Source: Holophagaceae bacterium (GTDB lineage: Bacteria; Acidobacteriota; Holophagae; Holophagales; Holophagaceae). From it: 8,165 bases of DNA. The stretch spans positions 1 to 8,165 of the forward strand of contig JANXYT010000026.1 in NCBI GenBank assembly GCA_025355915.1, in the 5' to 3' direction. The notes under the pieces are model-generated. The model made no database searches and was not told the origin of the DNA. It saw only the letters and a program-made list of their open reading frames with translations. The number at the start of each line of letters is the position of its first letter. The first letter of the stretch is position 1. Both the position numbers and the translations under genes were made by a program. Shown here one piece after another: positions 5,486 through 8,165 of the stretch.

Positions 5486-7885
5486 GTGGCCGACGATATT
5501 CTCCTGCCCCCCCCATCCGATGAGACACCCAAGCTGCCTGAAGAGTTGCCGGTGCTTCCGCTGCGCGACGTGGTGGTCTATCCCTATGTGATCCTGCCCC
5601 TCAGCATCAGCCGTGAAAAATCCATCCGCGCCGTGGACACGGCCCTGGTGGAGAACCGCATGATCCTGCTGCTCTCCCAAAAGCAGACGGAGATGGACAA
5701 TCCCCGGCCCGAGGACCTCTACCAGGTGGGCACGGCAGCCCTCATCATGCGCGTGCTCAAGCTGCCGGACGGCCGCATCCGCGCCCTGGTCCAGGGCCTG
5801 CAGCGGGTGCGCGTGGAGTACTTCACCGAAACAGAGAATCTGTTCAAGGCCCGCGTGGAGCCCCTGACCGAGCCCGAGATGAAGGCGCCGGACCTGGAGC
5901 TGGATGCGCTCATGCGCAGCGTGAAGCAGACGCTGGAGAAGGCCGTGGCCCTGGGGAAGACCCTGCCCCAGGAGGTGCTGGTCATCGCCAGCAACCTGGA
6001 CAATCCCGGACGCCTGGCGGACCTGGTGGCCTCCAACCTGGACCTCAAGCTCCAGCAGACCCAGGAAGTCCTGGAGATCGCCCATCCGGGCCTGCGACTC
6101 AAGCGAGTGAACGAATTCCTCACGCGGGAAATCCAGCTGCTGGAAGTGCAGCAGAAGATCTCCATGGAAGCCCGTGGCGAGATGGACAAGAGCCAGCGGG
6201 AGTACTACCTCCGCCAGCAGCTCAAGGCCATCCAGCAGGAGCTGGGCGAGGGTTCGGAACTGTCGGAGGAAATCACGGCCTTCCGCGAGCGGCTGGCCAA
6301 GCTGACGGTGCCCGAGGAGCCCCTCGTGGAGATCGAGCGGAACCTGAAAAAACTGGAGCGCATGCACCCGGATTCCAGCGAGACCGCGGTGACGCGCACC
6401 TACCTGGAGTGGATGACCGAACTGCCCTGGGGCCAGATGACCGAGGACAACCTCGACCTGAAGCAGGCCCAGATCGTGCTGGACGAGGACCACTTCGGGC
6501 TGGCCAAGATCAAGGACCGCCTGCTGGAATTCCTGGCAGTGCGCAAGCTGAAGCCCGATCTCCGCGGCACCATTCTCTGCTTTGTGGGCCCCCCGGGTGT
6601 GGGTAAGACGTCCCTCGGCAAGTCCATCGCCCGGGCCCTGGGCCGCAAGTACGCCCGCATCTCCCTGGGCGGCGTGCATGACGAAAGCGAGATCCGGGGC
6701 CACCGCCGCACCTACGTCGGCGCCATGCCCGGCCGCATCGTGCAGGCGCTCCATCAGATCAAGAGCATGAACCCCGTGATCATGCTGGACGAGGTGGACA
6801 AGATCGGCCGCGACCAGCGGGGCGACCCCAGCGCCGCCCTGCTGGAGGTGCTGGATCCCGAGCAGAACCACACCTTCCGCGACCACTACCTGAACGTGCC
6901 CCTGGACCTCTCCCAGGTGCTCTTCGTGGCCAACGCCAACGAGCTGGAACCCATCCACCCGGCTTTCCGGGACCGCATGGAAATCATCTACCTCAACAGC
7001 TACACGCTGGAGGAGAAGGTGGGCATCGCCGAACAGCACCTGATCCCCAAGCAGCTGGAGAAGCACGGGGTCACGCGACAACAGTTGTCCATTCCGAAGA
7101 AGGCCCTGAAATCCGTCATTACGGGCTACACGCGGGAGGCCGGCCTGCGCCAGCTGGAGCGCGAGATCGGCGCCGTCTGCCGCAAGGTGGCTCGCCGCGT
7201 GGCGGAGAAGCGCCTGAGGAAGAAGTTCGTCCTGGACGACGTCAAGATCCACGAGCTCCTGGGCCCGGTGAAGTTCCTCCAGGACGAGCGCCTGAAGGCC
7301 CCCCGCGTGGGCGTGGTGACGGGGCTGGCCTGGACCGCCGTGGGGGGTGACGTCCTCTTCGTCGAGGCCCTCAAGATGCCGGGCAAGGGCCTGCTCACCC
7401 TCACGGGCCAACTGGGCGACGTCATGAAGGAGAGCGCCCAGGCGGCGTTGAGCTACATCCGCAGCCGCGGCGAGGCCTTCCAGATCGATCCCGAGGTCTT
7501 TCAGAAGCAGGACATTCACGTCCACTTCCCCGAGGGCGCCATTCCCAAAGACGGGCCCAGCGCGGGCCTGGCCATCGCCACGGTGCTGCTGTCCGTGCTG
7601 AAGGGCGTCCCCGTGCGGAACACCCTGGCCATGACCGGCGAAATCGATCTGCGTGGCGAGGCCCTGGCCATCGGCGGCCTCAAGGAGAAAGCTCTGGCGG
7701 CGCTGCGGGTGGGCATCAAGGACATCCTCATCCCCCACGCCAACCAGAAGGATCTTGAGGAGATCGACCCCGAGCTGCGCAAGCAGCTTCACTTCCACCC
7801 CGTGAAGCACGTGGAGGAGGTCTTCGAGCACGCCCTGGTGGGTTGGAAACGACCGGAGACCGCGAGGCCCGTCAGGAAACGTTAA
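5486..7885 (+). CDS. lon: ATP-dependent Lon protease (LonA type)
   Basis: This 799-residue enzyme forms a cytoplasmic ring that unfolds and degrades damaged and regulatory proteins. The N-terminal substrate-binding domain starts near residue 20 (LPVLPLRDVVVYPYVILPLS) and runs to about 215. A helical linker follows (EYYLRQQLKAIQQELGE, from residue 239). The AAA+ domain has LPWG (from 313), Walker A GPPGVGKT (368-375, Lys374) and Walker B VIMLDEVDKIG (Asp435, Glu436). FRDRMEIIYLNSY follows downstream. The protease domain begins near residue 605 and has PKDGPSAG with nucleophile Ser692 and GGLKEK with catalytic Lys735. The 43-residue spacing between them matches E. coli Lon (Ser679/Lys722). There is no membrane segment, so this is LonA and not LonB. 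Length is close to the usual 780-810. The start codon is GTG. A run of eight C at 5507-5514 lies in codons 8-10. The stop is TAA at 7883-7885. Confidence 0.98.
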   Translation: MADDILLPPPSDETPKLPEELPVLPLRDVVVYPYVILPLSISREKSIRAVDTALVENRMILLLSQKQTEMDNPRPEDLYQVGTAALIMRVLKLPDGRIRALVQGLQRVRVEYFTETENLFKARVEPLTEPEMKAPDLELDALMRSVKQTLEKAVALGKTLPQEVLVIASNLDNPGRLADLVASNLDLKLQQTQEVLEIAHPGLRLKRVNEFLTREIQLLEVQQKISMEARGEMDKSQREYYLRQQLKAIQQELGEGSELSEEITAFRERLAKLTVPEEPLVEIERNLKKLERMHPDSSETAVTRTYLEWMTELPWGQMTEDNLDLKQAQIVLDEDHFGLAKIKDRLLEFLAVRKLKPDLRGTILCFVGPPGVGKTSLGKSIARALGRKYARISLGGVHDESEIRGHRRTYVGAMPGRIVQALHQIKSMNPVIMLDEVDKIGRDQRGDPSAALLEVLDPEQNHTFRDHYLNVPLDLSQVLFVANANELEPIHPAFRDRMEIIYLNSYTLEEKVGIAEQHLIPKQLEKHGVTRQQLSIPKKALKSVITGYTREAGLRQLEREIGAVCRKVARRVAEKRLRKKFVLDDVKIHELLGPVKFLQDERLKAPRVGVVTGLAWTAVGGDVLFVEALKMPGKGLLTLTGQLGDVMKESAQAALSYIRSRGEAFQIDPEVFQKQDIHVHFPEGAIPKDGPSAGLAIATVLLSVLKGVPVRNTLAMTGEIDLRGEALAIGGLKEKALAALRVGIKDILIPHANQKDLEEIDPELRKQLHFHPVKHVEEVFEHALVGWKRPETARPVRKR

Positions 7886-8017
7886 AGCCCTCGCCCTTCC
7901 AACCTCCGCGGGAGCCGTCCTGCCCGGTGCGAGACCTGGGGTCGGTCCTGGGTCCCGCCCGTGCCCCATCCACCCCAGGCGGCCTGGATCTTACTGAATC
8001 CACGCGACCTGAGCCAC
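7886..8017. other. Intergenic region downstream of lon
   Basis: This gap of about 132 bp has no recognisable gene. An 8-bp inverted repeat CCTGGGGT (7935-7942) / ACCCCAGG (7972-7979) has a 29-base loop and no following T run, so it is not a convincing terminator. A 4-bp stem with a 3-base loop at 7904-7914 (CTCC/GGAG) is also too weak. A promoter for the next gene may lie here but none is evident. Confidence 0.4.
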
Positions 8018-8165
8018 ATGGAACCAGATCGTCTCGTGAGTCCGCTGGCAGATATTCTGCTGCTGTTCGCCCTGGCGGGCTGGGCCTCCACGACTGGCGA
8101 GACGGTGGGTTTCCGCGCCTGGCCAGACCGGAACGCCCTGCTGGCCGCCCCGTGTTCCCGCCCAA
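8018..8165 (+). CDS. Start of an unrecognised gene, possibly a membrane or exported protein (3' partial)
   Basis: From ATG 8018-8020 the frame stays open to the window end and encodes 49 residues beginning MEPDRLVSPLADILLLFALAGW. After the first dozen codons the third positions are mostly G or C, as in the neighbouring genes, which favours real coding. Residues about 8-22 (SPLADILLLFALAGW) are hydrophobic and could be a membrane segment or signal anchor. No motif identifies a family. No strong Shine-Dalgarno site precedes the ATG. GTG at 8033 is an alternative start, and GTG at 7961 in the same frame is also possible. The minus-strand frames here are open too, but their translations look like low-complexity shadows. 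Confidence 0.4.
   Translation, partial: MEPDRLVSPLADILLLFALAGWASTTGETVGFRAWPDRNALLAAPCSRP

Noticed and set aside
5279..7969. Very long minus-strand open frame opposite lon (896 codons)
   Set aside because: Its translation is a Leu/His/Gln/Gly-rich shadow typical of the complement of a high-GC gene, while the plus strand encodes an unmistakable Lon with all catalytic residues.
7935..7979. Inverted repeat CCTGGGGT/ACCCCAGG after lon as a terminator
   Set aside because: The 29-base loop and lack of a T tract make it a poor terminator; it may be chance in GC-rich DNA.
7872..8165. Minus-strand open frames at the right edge
   Set aside because: Their translations are Arg/Pro/Gly-rich without motifs and overlap the end of lon; the plus-strand frame is the better candidate.

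Overview
The window is a gene-dense, high-GC chromosomal segment from a bacterium. A Gram-negative-type cell is likely, because it carries an exported CsgG-like protein and an OsmC/NrdR/Lon housekeeping set. The strong G/C third-position bias and the style of the response regulator's C-terminal Cys module would fit Acidobacteriota (Holophagae/Geothrix-like) or a delta-proteobacterial-type lineage. That placement is a guess from general familiarity and was not tested.

Layout: (1) 1-435 (+) is the 3' part of a response regulator receiver gene ending in a CxxC...CxxC module. (2) 481-1764 (-), convergent to it, is rsmB, a 16S rRNA m5C methyltransferase with a fused NusB-like domain. (3) 1765-1924 is the largest gap (160 bp); it holds a short CGC/AAAG-rich motif resembling a dispersed bacterial intergenic repeat. 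(4) 1925-3088 (-) is an epoxide hydrolase whose ribosome binding site lies in the last codons of the gene upstream. (5) 3093-4271 (-) is an exported protein joining a CsgG-like domain, a TPR-like helical region and a C-terminal SHOCT module. (6) A 112-bp divergent intergenic region separates it from (7) 4384-4830 (+), an OsmC-family peroxidase, followed 9 bp later by (8) 4840-5406 (+), nrdR. (9) 5486-7885 (+) is lon, starting at GTG. (10) The last 280 bp hold a short gap and probably the first codons of another plus-strand gene, possibly a membrane protein, cut by the window end.

The plus-strand block OsmC-NrdR-Lon is a plausible stress and housekeeping cluster: peroxide removal, ribonucleotide reductase repression and protein quality control. 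The minus-strand pair of CsgG/TPR/SHOCT protein and epoxide hydrolase is tightly spaced and probably co-translated. Codon usage of the epoxide hydrolase looks less GC-biased than rsmB, consistent with later acquisition.

I found no CRISPR array, transposase, tRNA or rRNA and no convincing factor-independent terminator. No clearly new multi-gene system is evident. The least ordinary items are the CsgG/TPR/SHOCT protein with its coupled epoxide hydrolase, and the Cys module on the response regulator.
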